Source of the DNA: Kitasatospora sp. NBC_01246
GTDB taxonomy: Bacteria; Actinomycetota; Actinomycetes; Streptomycetales; Streptomycetaceae
Length of the DNA stretch: 64,000 nt
NCBI RefSeq assembly: GCF_036226505.1
Contig: NZ_CP108484.1
Coordinates: forward strand, 5,270,001 to 5,334,000
Direction of reading: 5' to 3'
The notes under the pieces were generated by a model that saw only the letters and a list, made by a program, of their open reading frames with translations, was not told the DNA's origin and ran no database searches. The position numbers and the translations under genes are program-made. Positions 52,533-60,863 of the stretch are shown piece after piece (the first letter of the stretch is position 1; each line of letters starts with the position of its first letter).

Positions 52533-53387
52533 ATGGTGGTGGCCCTGCTGGGCAGAAGAGCCAACCGAGGAGGTGTGGCCGAGGGCGACGTCCCTGTGCG
52601 GCGGCACTCCCGCGGCACCGCGTCAGCCCGTACGCCGAAGCCCGTGATGAACCAGTCTGCGCACTCCACCCTGGACCAGCCGGTCGCCGCGACGCCGGCC
52701 GCCGGTACCACCGAGGCACCCGCCGCCCTCGCGAGCTTCGCCGAGGGTCCCGACGCGCAGACCTGGACTCCGCCCTCCTGGGAGGAGATCGTCGAGGCGC
52801 ACAGCGCCCGCGTCTACCGACTCGCCTACCGCCTGACGGGGAATCAGCACGACGCCGAGGACCTCACCCAGGAGGTCTTCGTCCGGGTGTTCCGTTCGTT
52901 GTCGACCTACACCCCCGGCACGTTCGAGGGCTGGTTGCACCGGATCACCACCAACCTGTTCCTGGACATGGTCCGCCGACGCCAGCGGATCCGCTTCGAC
53001 GCGCTCGGCGACGACGCGGCCGAGCGCCTGGCCAGCCGCGAGCCCAGCCCGGCCCAGCACTTCAGCGACACCCACTTCGACGCCGACGTCCAGCAGGCGC
53101 TGGACACCCTCGCCCCGGAGTTCCGCGCCGCCGTGGTGCTCTGCGACATCGAGGGCCTCTCCTACGAGGAGATCGCGGCGACGCTGGGCGTCAAGCTCGG
53201 CACCGTCCGCAGCCGGATCCACCGCGGCCGCTCGCACCTGCGCGCCGCGCTGAAGCACCGCGCCCCCGGCGCGGCCCCGGGCCGCGAGCGCCGGGGCGGC
53301 TCCGAGGAGCCGGTACCGGTGCCGGTCGGCGCCGCCGCGGGTGAGGCCACGGTCGCGCCGGGCGGGCGCGGACGGAGGCGATCGTGA
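52533..53387 (+). CDS. sigE: ECF RNA polymerase sigma factor SigE
   Basis: 284 aa from the ATG at 52533 (GAGGTGG upstream; a further ATG lies in frame at 52647). Sigma-70 region 2 with YRLTGNQHDAEDLTQEVFVRVFRSL, region 4 with EIAATLGVKLGTVRSRIHRGR. The N-terminal extension of about 85 residues and the basic, Pro-rich C-terminal tail are longer than in minimal ECF factors. The anti-sigma gene overlaps by 4 nt. It is the probable orthologue of mycobacterial SigE and responds to envelope stress by analogy. Confidence 0.92.
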   Translation: MVVALLGRRANRGGVAEGDVPVRRHSRGTASARTPKPVMNQSAHSTLDQPVAATPAAGTTEAPAALASFAEGPDAQTWTPPSWEEIVEAHSARVYRLAYRLTGNQHDAEDLTQEVFVRVFRSLSTYTPGTFEGWLHRITTNLFLDMVRRRQRIRFDALGDDAAERLASREPSPAQHFSDTHFDADVQQALDTLAPEFRAAVVLCDIEGLSYEEIAATLGVKLGTVRSRIHRGRSHLRAALKHRAPGAAPGRERRGGSEEPVPVPVGAAAGEATVAPGGRGRRRS

Positions 53388-54421
53388 GCGGAACCGGCCG
53401 GTCGGGACCGGGTCGGCCGGACGCTCCCGGCAAGGCCGCCGCCTGGCGCGGCGGCTGGCCCCAGCTGGGCCGGCGCGGCCACGAGGACGGCGCCGAGGAC
53501 CCGCTGCCGCCCGTTCCGGCCCTGCCGGGTGAGGCATCGCTGCGCGCGGTCGCCCTCCGGCCCGCCGAACCCGCCGCCGAGGAGCACCACCTCGGGGAGC
53601 GGCTCTCCGCCTTCGTCGACGGCGAACTCGGCCACGACTCCCGCGACCGCGTCCAGGCCCATCTGGCGACCTGCCCGCAGTGCCTCGCCGAGGCCGACGA
53701 GGGCCGCGCCGTGAAGCACCTGCTGACCCGGACCGGCACCCCCGGCCCGTCCTCGGCGCTGATGTCCCGGCTGATGGCCGTCGGCACGCTCCAGGACGAG
53801 GACGCTCCCGCCGAGCGGCCGCGCCGGGACGACGACGACCTGCCCGGCGGCGGACTGCCCGCGGCCTGGGGGTCCCCCCGGCCGGAGACCGGCGGCACGC
53901 TCGGCGGCAGCCGGCTGAACGGCGGCTCCTTCGGCCGTGGCGCGGGCGCCTTCGGTGCGGGCGCGCTCGGCGCCGACGCACCGGTGCCCGGTGTCGACCC
54001 CCGCGCGTTCGGGCGCGGGAGCTCGGTGCTGCGCCCGCTGATGGGCCGGCGCTCCGGCCGTCCCGAGGCCTCCGCGGTGCCGCGCCCGGCCGCGGCCGCC
54101 ACCGGCCCGGTGGTGACCCGGCAGGCTCCGCCGCGCGGACGCCGCTTCGTCTTCGCCGCCGCCGGGGCCTTCTCGGTCGCCGCGGTGACGCTGGGCGGGG
54201 TCGGTGGCTTCGCCGCGCAGAGCGACGATCAGCACGGCACCTCGGTGAGCCCGGCCGGCAACCCCGGCCGCGGCGGCGGGTACGCCCCGATGAAGGCCCA
54301 GGTCCCGGTGGACTTCCCGGTCCGCCCGGTGGCGGCCACCCGCAGCGCGACCCCGCAGCAGATCGTGCCGGACCGGACCCCGAGCTCGGGCCTCGCCGGG
54401 CTGCACCAGGAGAACCGGTAG
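53384..54421 (+). CDS. zinc-binding anti-sigma factor (RseA-like) of SigE
   Basis: 345 aa from a GTG overlapping sigE (GTGA). ZAS/zf-HC2 motif: LSAFVDGELGHDSRDRVQAHLATCPQC, with H...H-x3-C-x2-C ligands at about 80-110. A disordered Pro/Gly-rich stretch follows, then one helix (RRFVFAAAGAFSVAAVTLG, about 248-268) and a short extracellular tail. The design is that of a membrane-anchored anti-sigma factor released by a redox or proteolytic signal. Confidence 0.9.
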   Translation: MSGTGRSGPGRPDAPGKAAAWRGGWPQLGRRGHEDGAEDPLPPVPALPGEASLRAVALRPAEPAAEEHHLGERLSAFVDGELGHDSRDRVQAHLATCPQCLAEADEGRAVKHLLTRTGTPGPSSALMSRLMAVGTLQDEDAPAERPRRDDDDLPGGGLPAAWGSPRPETGGTLGGSRLNGGSFGRGAGAFGAGALGADAPVPGVDPRAFGRGSSVLRPLMGRRSGRPEASAVPRPAAAATGPVVTRQAPPRGRRFVFAAAGAFSVAAVTLGGVGGFAAQSDDQHGTSVSPAGNPGRGGGYAPMKAQVPVDFPVRPVAATRSATPQQIVPDRTPSSGLAGLHQENR

Positions 54422-54551
54422 CGCGGACCGGCCACCGCGGCCATGGCCATCGACGGCTCTTCACCACGGCTTCATCACACTGTGGGGTCCGGATCCGACG
54501 GTGGCCATTACGCTGTAGGAACCCGTTGTCCGACGAGCTGAGGGAGCTTAG

Positions 54552-54995
54552 GTGTTCAGCGACGTAGGCGGACTGGAGATCCTGACTCTGGTCATCATGG
54601 CCATCGTGATTTTCGGTCCGGACAAGCTGCCGAAGCTGATCCAGGACACCATGGGCTTCATCAAGAAGGTCCGCTCCTTCGCCGACTCGGCCAAGGAGGA
54701 CATCCGCAGCGAGCTGGGCCCGGAGTTCAAGGACTTCGAGTTCGAGGACCTCCACCCCAAGACCTTCGTCCGCAAGCAGCTCATGGGCGGCCAGGACGAC
54801 CCGCTGGGCCTCAAGGAGATGCGGAACAGCCTGGACATCCGCTCGGTGCTGGACGACAAGCCCGCCGCCGCCGTGAACGGCTACGGGCGCGCCGGCACGG
54901 TCAGCATGGACAAGTCCGCCGCGGTGGCCCCGGCCTCCGCCGGCGCCGCGCTCCAGCCCGGCGAGCGCCCTCCGTTCGACCCCGACGCCACCTGA
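54552..54995 (+). CDS. tatB: Sec-independent protein translocase TatB
   Basis: 147 aa from a GTG start. The N-terminal helix ILTLVIMAIVIFGPDKLPKLI carries the conserved FGPxKLP hinge and an amphipathic helix follows. The C-terminus is acidic then disordered. It belongs to the twin-arginine translocon. The 130-nt gap after the anti-sigma gene holds GGAACCCG, but no SigE -10 follows. In mycobacteria htrA lies between rseA and tatB; here it is absent. Confidence 0.94.
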   Translation: MFSDVGGLEILTLVIMAIVIFGPDKLPKLIQDTMGFIKKVRSFADSAKEDIRSELGPEFKDFEFEDLHPKTFVRKQLMGGQDDPLGLKEMRNSLDIRSVLDDKPAAAVNGYGRAGTVSMDKSAAVAPASAGAALQPGERPPFDPDAT

Positions 54996-55013
54996 TCCCG
55001 CGTCGCTCCGACG

Positions 55014-55059
55014 ACGCCACCGCCCCGCCCGGCCGCACGGCTGAGCGGGGCGGCGGCGT
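55014..55059 (+). terminator. terminator after tatB
   Basis: A 9-bp stem (55020-55028 / 55045-55053) extended by 5 bp beyond one A-C mismatch, with a 16-nt loop. Confidence 0.65.
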
Positions 55060-55203
55060 GTGCGCCGCTATTGTGCTGAATGTTCCCGCTGTGCCGTCGG
55101 TCACTTCCGGTCGGTTCCGGCCCGAAGGCACCCGGCGGGAACGCCGCGGTACGCCACCATGGGAGCGCACCACGGCAGGAGATCTGCGTTGAGGAGGCCC
55201 GGG

Positions 55204-55878
55204 ATGGACGCGACGAGTCATGCGGTGGGGACGGCGACGGCCGACGGCCCGACGGTCGGCGGACAGGCCGGCCCGGCCGACCCACTGGTCCCCTACCTGT
55301 CGGCGGACTTCCCCTGGTACGGCCTGGACGACGGCTGGACCGGCCGCCGCTACCTGATCCAGGCCGGCGCCGGCGGCCCGCGCGGTGGCGCGCCCGGCAG
55401 CGTCGACTACGGCACCCTCGGCCACGGTGAGGAGCCGGCCCGGCAGTACGAGCCGCGGGACATGCGCAAGTTCGCCGTGGTCGTCACCGTGGCCCGCCGG
55501 GGCAGCCGCCGCAGCGCCGACAACACCGGCACGCTGGAGGCGACCTCGGCCTCCTCCGCCGCCTGGCTGGCCGGCTCCGGCCTGCTCGCCTCCACCTGGC
55601 CGGGCCAGCTGGACCGCACGCTGCGCCAGGACTGGCTGGACCAGCAGAGCACCCTCGCCTGGGACCTCGCCGACGACCTGGCCGGCCCCGGGTGGTCCAC
55701 CCTCAGCCTCCCGGTGAACGGTCTGCCGCAGCCCTTCCGCTACCGCGAGTCCGAGTACGGCTGGGTCCTCGCGGGCGAGGCCCCCGGCGTCCTCCTCGGC
55801 GCCTACGGCCGCGGCGTCAGCGCCTACGGCACCGGCTTCTCCACCGTCCCCGACCTGACCGCCTACACCCGCCCGTAG
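55204..55878 (+). CDS. conserved hypothetical protein
   Basis: 224 aa from the ATG at 55204, with GAGGAGG 6 nt before it. No signal peptide or membrane helix. It has an N-terminal linker, a central SADFPWYGLDDGWTGRRYL, and repeats of GxG and aromatic residues toward the end (GAYGRGVSAYGTGF). I do not recognise the family. Located between tatB and mrp. Confidence 0.75.
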   Translation: MDATSHAVGTATADGPTVGGQAGPADPLVPYLSADFPWYGLDDGWTGRRYLIQAGAGGPRGGAPGSVDYGTLGHGEEPARQYEPRDMRKFAVVVTVARRGSRRSADNTGTLEATSASSAAWLAGSGLLASTWPGQLDRTLRQDWLDQQSTLAWDLADDLAGPGWSTLSLPVNGLPQPFRYRESEYGWVLAGEAPGVLLGAYGRGVSAYGTGFSTVPDLTAYTRP

Positions 55879-55898
55879 CCCGCCCCGCCCCGGGACAG

Positions 55899-55933
55899 CG
55901 CGAAGGGCCGGGCGAACCGCCCGGCCCTTCGCG
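55899..55933. terminator. bidirectional terminator, hypothetical gene / mrp
   Basis: A 16-bp stem (55899-55914 / 55918-55933) with an AAC loop, between convergent genes. Confidence 0.8.
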
Positions 55934-55937
55934 AGGA

Positions 55938-57098
55938 TCAGAACTTGTTCTTCGGGGTGAGGCCGAGGGAGAGGCCGGAGAGGCCGCGCTGGCGGCCGCC
56001 GAGCTTGCCCGCGACGGCGCGCAGGGCGGCGCCGGCGGGGGAGTCGGGCGCGGCGAGCACGACCGGGCGGCCGTCGTCGCCGCCCTCGCGCAGCCGGACG
56101 TCGATCGGGATCGAGCCGAGCACCGGCACGTTGGCGCCGACGGTCCGGGTGAGCGCGTCCGCGACGATCTGGCCGCCGCCGGTGCCGAACACGTCGATCA
56201 TCTCGTCGCAGTGCGGGCAGGGCATGCCGGACATGTTCTCGATCACGCCGACGATCTTCTGGTGCGTCTGCACCGCGATGGTGCCGGCCCGCTCGGCCAC
56301 CTCGGCGGCGGCCATCTGCGGGGTGGTGACGATCAGGATCTCCGCGTTCGGGACCAGCTGCGCGACCGAGATCGCGATGTCGCCGGTGCCGGGCGGCAGG
56401 TCCAGCAGCAGGACGTCGAGGTCGCCCCAGTAGACGTCGGCCAGGAACTGCTGGAGCGCGCGGTGCAGCATCGGGCCGCGCCAGACCACCGGGGCGTTGC
56501 CGGGGGTGAACATGCCGATCGAGATGACCTTCACGCCGTTCGCCTGCGGCGGCATGATCATGTCCTGGACCTGGGTGGGCCGGCCCTCGACGCCCAGCAT
56601 GCGCGGCACGCTGTGGCCGTAGATGTCGGCGTCCACCACGGCGACCTTCAGGCCGTCCGCGGCCATCGCGGCCGCGAGGTTCACCGTCACGGAGGACTTG
56701 CCGACGCCGCCCTTGCCGGAGGCGACCGCGTAGACCCGGGTCAGCGTGCCCGGCTTGGCGAACGGGATCTCGCGCTCCGGGGCGCCGCCGCGCAGCAGCT
56801 GGGAGAGCTCCTTGCGCTGCTCGTCGCTCATCACGTCGAGCTCGACCTCGACGCCGGTGACGCCGGGGACCGCGCCGACCGCGTCACGCACCCGGGTGAC
56901 GATGGTGTCACGCATCGGACAGCCGGAGACGGTGAGGTAGACCGCGACGCGGACCTCGCCGCTCTCGGCGATCTCGACCGATTTCACCATGCCGATCTCG
57001 GTGATCGGACGGTTGATCTCCGGGTCGTTCACGGTCGCCAGCGCCTGGCGTACGGACTCCTCCGTGACGCCGGCCGCGACCTCTGTCTCGTTGGCCAT
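55938..57098 (-). CDS. mrp: Mrp/ApbC-family Fe-S cluster carrier ATPase
   Basis: 386 aa. An N-terminal MIP18/DUF59 domain (about 10-90, NDPEINRPITEIGMV) is followed by a P-loop NTPase with GKGGVGKSS (deviant Walker A) and the CPHC pair that binds the transferable cluster in this family. It loads iron-sulfur proteins. Its downstream neighbours DUF1003 and MgtE_N-CBS are on the same strand but upstream in transcription order. Confidence 0.93.
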   Translation of the reverse strand: MANETEVAAGVTEESVRQALATVNDPEINRPITEIGMVKSVEIAESGEVRVAVYLTVSGCPMRDTIVTRVRDAVGAVPGVTGVEVELDVMSDEQRKELSQLLRGGAPEREIPFAKPGTLTRVYAVASGKGGVGKSSVTVNLAAAMAADGLKVAVVDADIYGHSVPRMLGVEGRPTQVQDMIMPPQANGVKVISIGMFTPGNAPVVWRGPMLHRALQQFLADVYWGDLDVLLLDLPPGTGDIAISVAQLVPNAEILIVTTPQMAAAEVAERAGTIAVQTHQKIVGVIENMSGMPCPHCDEMIDVFGTGGGQIVADALTRTVGANVPVLGSIPIDVRLREGGDDGRPVVLAAPDSPAGAALRAVAGKLGGRQRGLSGLSLGLTPKNKF

Positions 57099-57154
57099 GC
57101 CTTGATGGTACGGCGCCGGGCGTACCGCTTAACCGGTCGGTAGCGTGCTGCCGG

Positions 57155-57808
57155 TCACAGCATCCCGGAACTCTCCCGGCGTTCGTCGATCTCCTTGAGC
57201 AGGGACTGCAGTTCGGAGCGGACCGCGCCCAGCTCCGAGGCGATGAAAGCCCGGGTGGCGACCTCGCCGAGGCCCTGGCGCAGGGCCGCCACCTCCCGGG
57301 TCAGGTACTCGGTGTCGGCGATGTTCCGATCGCTGCGGGCGCGGTCCTGCTCCATGTTGACGCGGTCCCGGTCGTCCTGGCGGTTCTGCGCCAGCAGGAT
57401 CAGCGGCGCCGCGTACGAGGCCTGCAGCGAGAGCATCAGGGTGAGGAAGATGAACGGGTAGTCGTCGAAGTGGACGGCGTCCGGCAGCACGGTGTTCCAG
57501 CCCACCCAGACGACCACGACGACGGTCATCCAGACGATGAACCGCCCGGTGCCCAGGAAGCGCGCGATCCGCTCGGAGAGCTTGCCGAAGGCCTCCGGGT
57601 CGTACGTCGGCAGGTTGATCAGGCCGGGCCGGGTGGTCCGCGGCTGGTCCAGCCGGGAGCGGGAGGCGACGCCGGTGGAGGGCTCGGCGCGGCGCTCGCG
57701 GGCGCCCTCCCGGGCGCGCAGTTCGCGCAGCTGGCGCAGTTGGCGCAGCTCGCCCTGGAGGCGCTGGCGGGGGGTGTCCTCCCGTCGGCCCTTGCGGTCA
57801 GCGTCCAC
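57155..57808 (-). CDS. DUF1003 membrane protein
   Basis: 217 aa from a GTG overlapping the upstream gene by 11 nt. A charged N-terminus of about 80 residues, two helices (FIVWMTVVVVVWVGWN; FLTLMLSLQASYAAPLILL) and a C-terminal coiled-coil-like acidic helix. SLQASYAAPLILLAQNRQ is the DUF1003 hallmark. Overlap and co-direction with the MgtE_N-CBS gene suggest a joint function. Confidence 0.9.
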   Translation of the reverse strand: MDADRKGRREDTPRQRLQGELRQLRQLRELRAREGARERRAEPSTGVASRSRLDQPRTTRPGLINLPTYDPEAFGKLSERIARFLGTGRFIVWMTVVVVVWVGWNTVLPDAVHFDDYPFIFLTLMLSLQASYAAPLILLAQNRQDDRDRVNMEQDRARSDRNIADTEYLTREVAALRQGLGEVATRAFIASELGAVRSELQSLLKEIDERRESSGML

Positions 57809-59084
57809 CGGTCAGCACCTCTCGCTCGTCGTCCGGTCCGTGCAGGGCGGCCTCGCGCCAGTCCTCCGGCAGCAGGTGGTCGAGCACGTCGTCGACGGTC
57901 ACCGCGCCGACCAGGTGGTCCGCCTCGTCGACCACCGGCGCGGCGACCATGTTGTACGTCGCCAGGTAGCTGGTGATCAGGGACAGCGGGGTGTCCGGCG
58001 GCAGCGGGTCGAGGTCGTCGTCCACCAGCGAGCCGACCAGGGTGTACGGGGGCTCGCGCAGCAGCCGCTGGAAGTGCACGGTGCCCAGGTACTTACCGGT
58101 CGGCGTCTCGTTCGGCGGGCGGCAGACGAAGATCTGCGCGGCCAGCGCCGGCTTGTTGTCCGCGACCCGGACGCGGGCCAGCGCCTCGGCCACCGTGGCG
58201 TCCGGCTCCAGCACGATGGGCTCGGTGGTCATCAGACCGCCGGCGGTGTTCTCCTCGTACCGCAGCAGCCGGCGGACCGGATCGGCCTCGTCCGGTTCCA
58301 TCAGCTGGAGCAGGCGCTCGGCCTCGTCGCCGGGCAGCTCGGAGAGCAGGTCGGCGGCGTCGTCCGGGTCCATCGCCTCCAGCACGTCGGCGGCGCGCTC
58401 GTCCTTCAGCTTGCCGATGATCTCGACCTGGTCGTCCTCGGGCAGCTCCTCCAGGACGTCCGCGAGCCGCTCGTCGTCGAGCGCGGCGGCCACCTCGGCG
58501 CGGCGCTTGGCGGAGAGGTGGTGCATGACGTTGGCGAGGTCGGCGGGGCGCAGCTGGTCGAAGGTGGCGAGCAGGTTGGCGGCGCCCTGGCCCTCCTCGG
58601 TGAGGCTGAAGCCGGTGACGTCCTGCCAGTCCAGGGTGAGCGACTCGCCCTTGGCCTTGCGCAGCCGGCCGACCCGGCCGACCTGGACGAAGACCTTGCT
58701 GATCTCCCACTCGCGCAGCCGGGTCTGCACCATCGCGACGTCCAGGACGGTGACGTCCTGACCGGTCTTGGTCCAGCTGACGGTGCGGTCCAGCAGCTCG
58801 CCGAGCACGAGGGTCTCGGACGGGCGCTGTTCGAAACGGCGCATGTTGATCACGCCGGTGGTGAGCACCTGGCCGGACTCCAGGCTGGTCACCCTGGTCA
58901 TCGGCAGGAAGATCCGGCGCCGGCCGATCACCTCGACCACCAGACCGAGCACCCGGGGCGGCCGGCCGCCGAGGCGGAGCGTGACCACCACGTCGCGCAC
59001 CCGGCCGACCTGGTCGCCGTTCGGGTCGAAGACGGCGACGCCGGAGAGGTGCGAGATGAAGACCCGGCTGCCTGCCCCTGCCAT
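57798..59084 (-). CDS. soluble PRC-barrel / MgtE_N / CBS-pair protein
   Basis: 428 aa from the ATG at 59084, with GAGGGAG upstream (frame open to 59174). An N-terminal PRC-barrel-like segment (VGRVRDVVVTLRLG), the MgtE N-terminal superhelical domain (DLANVMHHLSAKRRAEVAAAL, DPDDAADLLSEL) and two CBS motifs (ENTAGGLMTTEP, APVVDEADHLVGAVTVDDVLDHLLPED). The five-helix transporter domain of MgtE is missing, so it is a regulatory or Mg2+-sensing module rather than a channel. Confidence 0.9.
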   Translation of the reverse strand: MAGAGSRVFISHLSGVAVFDPNGDQVGRVRDVVVTLRLGGRPPRVLGLVVEVIGRRRIFLPMTRVTSLESGQVLTTGVINMRRFEQRPSETLVLGELLDRTVSWTKTGQDVTVLDVAMVQTRLREWEISKVFVQVGRVGRLRKAKGESLTLDWQDVTGFSLTEEGQGAANLLATFDQLRPADLANVMHHLSAKRRAEVAAALDDERLADVLEELPEDDQVEIIGKLKDERAADVLEAMDPDDAADLLSELPGDEAERLLQLMEPDEADPVRRLLRYEENTAGGLMTTEPIVLEPDATVAEALARVRVADNKPALAAQIFVCRPPNETPTGKYLGTVHFQRLLREPPYTLVGSLVDDDLDPLPPDTPLSLITSYLATYNMVAAPVVDEADHLVGAVTVDDVLDHLLPEDWREAALHGPDDEREVLTGGR

Positions 59085-59241
59085 GGACTCCCTCGCTCGC
59101 TCGGCGCCCCAGGAGCGCGCGGGCGCGGCCCGCGGCTTGTCGGACCAGCCCCAGGCTACCCGCGCGTCCCGCACCCGGCCCGACGAGCCACGGCGCCGAT
59201 CCGGCCGTCCGGGGAGGGCTGAGCGGCGGCGCGGCGCGGGC

Positions 59242-59802
59242 TCAGCGCTTGCGGCGCTTGAACAGCAGCTTCGGGAGGCCGGCCGGTACGGGCTCGCGGG
59301 TGGTGGCCGAGGTGGGCAGCGGCGCGGTGGCGTGGGACTCGTCGGGCATGGCGCCCGGGTGTTCGGCGAGCAGGTCCCGCCCGGTGCCGGCCGGCTCCAG
59401 CCGGAGCACCCGGCACTCGCGGGCCCAGCGGTCGGCGATGGTGTCGGTGTCGGGCGCGTTCAGCCGCTTGCCCTTGAGCTCCTCGACGGCGCCCAGCCAG
59501 GCCTCGCCGTGCGGCTCCGGCTCGACCACGCGGGCCGTCCAGCCGGTGAGCCGGCCGCCCTTGTCCTTGCTGCGGACGGTCACCACCGCGCCGGCCCCGG
59601 CGGTCAGGCCGTGCAGCGGCTGCTCGGCGCCGTCACCGACCACGACCACCGCGCCGTCGTGCCAGGCGTGCCAGAGCGGGCGGCTGTGCTCCTGGCCGTC
59701 CGCGCGCACCCAGAGCAGGCCGGACTTCTTCGCGGCCTCCTCCAGGAGGGCCTGGTCGAGGAAGTCGTCGGCGGTGGCGGCTGCGGCGGGCGTACGGTCC
59801 AT
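59242..59802 (-). CDS. pyridoxamine 5'-phosphate oxidase-like FMN-binding protein
   Basis: 186 aa from the ATG at 59802 (another in-frame ATG at 59844). Features SRPLWHAWHDGAVVVV and VVTVRSKDKGGRL, consistent with the split-barrel flavin fold. Basic C-terminus LLFKRRKR. Substrate unknown. Confidence 0.75.
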   Translation of the reverse strand: MDRTPAAAATADDFLDQALLEEAAKKSGLLWVRADGQEHSRPLWHAWHDGAVVVVGDGAEQPLHGLTAGAGAVVTVRSKDKGGRLTGWTARVVEPEPHGEAWLGAVEELKGKRLNAPDTDTIADRWARECRVLRLEPAGTGRDLLAEHPGAMPDESHATAPLPTSATTREPVPAGLPKLLFKRRKR

Positions 59803-59926
59803 GGCGGACAGCGTACGGCCTGGGCTGTCCACGGGGTGTCTCACCGGTCGGGCGACAGTTCCAAGACGGCCACACGGGCCTTACCTTAGGAGCCGCCCGA
59901 CTCCCACCCCGAGCCCGAGGAGCACC

Positions 59927-60856
59927 GTGCCGACCCGGCCCGAGACCGCAGCCCCCGCCACCGTGTCCGGCCCCGCCGCGCCGCCGCCGCACCCGCTCCC
60001 CAGGCTGGACCTGCTGCTGCTCGCCGTCTCGGTCTCCGGCATCTCGCTCTCCGCGCCGCTGATCAGCGCCACTGCCGCGCCCGCCCTGGCGATCGCGTTC
60101 TGGCGCAACGTCATGTCGGTCGGCGTGCTGGGTCCGTACGCGCTGCTGCGGCACCGGGCCGAGCTGCGCGGGATCGGCCGCCGGGCACTGCTGCTGGCGG
60201 CGGCGGCCGGCGCGCTGCTCGCCGTGCACTTCGCGCTCTGGATGCCGAGCCTGCGGATGACCTCGGTGGCCTCGGCGACCGCGCTGGTGACCACCACGCC
60301 GCTCTGGACCATCCTGCTGATGCGCCTCGGCGGGGTGCGGGCGCCCCGCGCCGTGTGGATCGGCATGACGGTGGCGTTCGCCGGTGTGCTGGTGCTCACC
60401 GGGGTCGACCTCACGCTCTCGCCGCGGGCCCTGCTGGGCGACGCGCTGGCGCTGGGCGCGGGCCTCGCCGCGGCCGGCTACATGCTGCTGGGGGCCGAGG
60501 TCCGCCGGACCGTCAGCACCACCGCGTACACCCTGGTCTGCTACGCCACCACGGCGGCCGTCCTGCTGGTGGTCTGCCTGGTGGCCGGGACGCCGATGGC
60601 CGGCTGGCCGGCCGGCGTCTGGTGGCAGATCGTGCTGCTGATGGTCACCGCCCAGCTGCTCGGCCACTCGCTCAGCAACCGGGTGGTGCGCACCCTCGGC
60701 CCGTCCGTCACCTCCACCGCCATCCTGCTGGAGACCCCGGGCGCCGCGCTGATCGCGGCGCTCTGGCTCGGCCAGTGGCCCCCGGTGGCCGCCTACCCGG
60801 CGGTGGTGCTGATCCTGCTGGGCCTGGTCCTGGTCGCCCGGGGCGGCCGGCGGTGA
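59927..60856 (+). CDS. EamA/DMT-superfamily transporter
   Basis: 309 aa from a GTG with GAGGAG upstream. Ten predicted helices in two EamA repeats (the first begins at LDLLLLAVSVSGISL, the second near ALLGDALALGAGLAAAGY). It likely exports a small metabolite or amino acid; the substrate cannot be inferred. It is convergent with corA, with only 8 bp between the genes. Confidence 0.9.
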   Translation: MPTRPETAAPATVSGPAAPPPHPLPRLDLLLLAVSVSGISLSAPLISATAAPALAIAFWRNVMSVGVLGPYALLRHRAELRGIGRRALLLAAAAGALLAVHFALWMPSLRMTSVASATALVTTTPLWTILLMRLGGVRAPRAVWIGMTVAFAGVLVLTGVDLTLSPRALLGDALALGAGLAAAGYMLLGAEVRRTVSTTAYTLVCYATTAAVLLVVCLVAGTPMAGWPAGVWWQIVLLMVTAQLLGHSLSNRVVRTLGPSVTSTAILLETPGAALIAALWLGQWPPVAAYPAVVLILLGLVLVARGGRR

Positions 60857-60863
60857 CGGCCGG

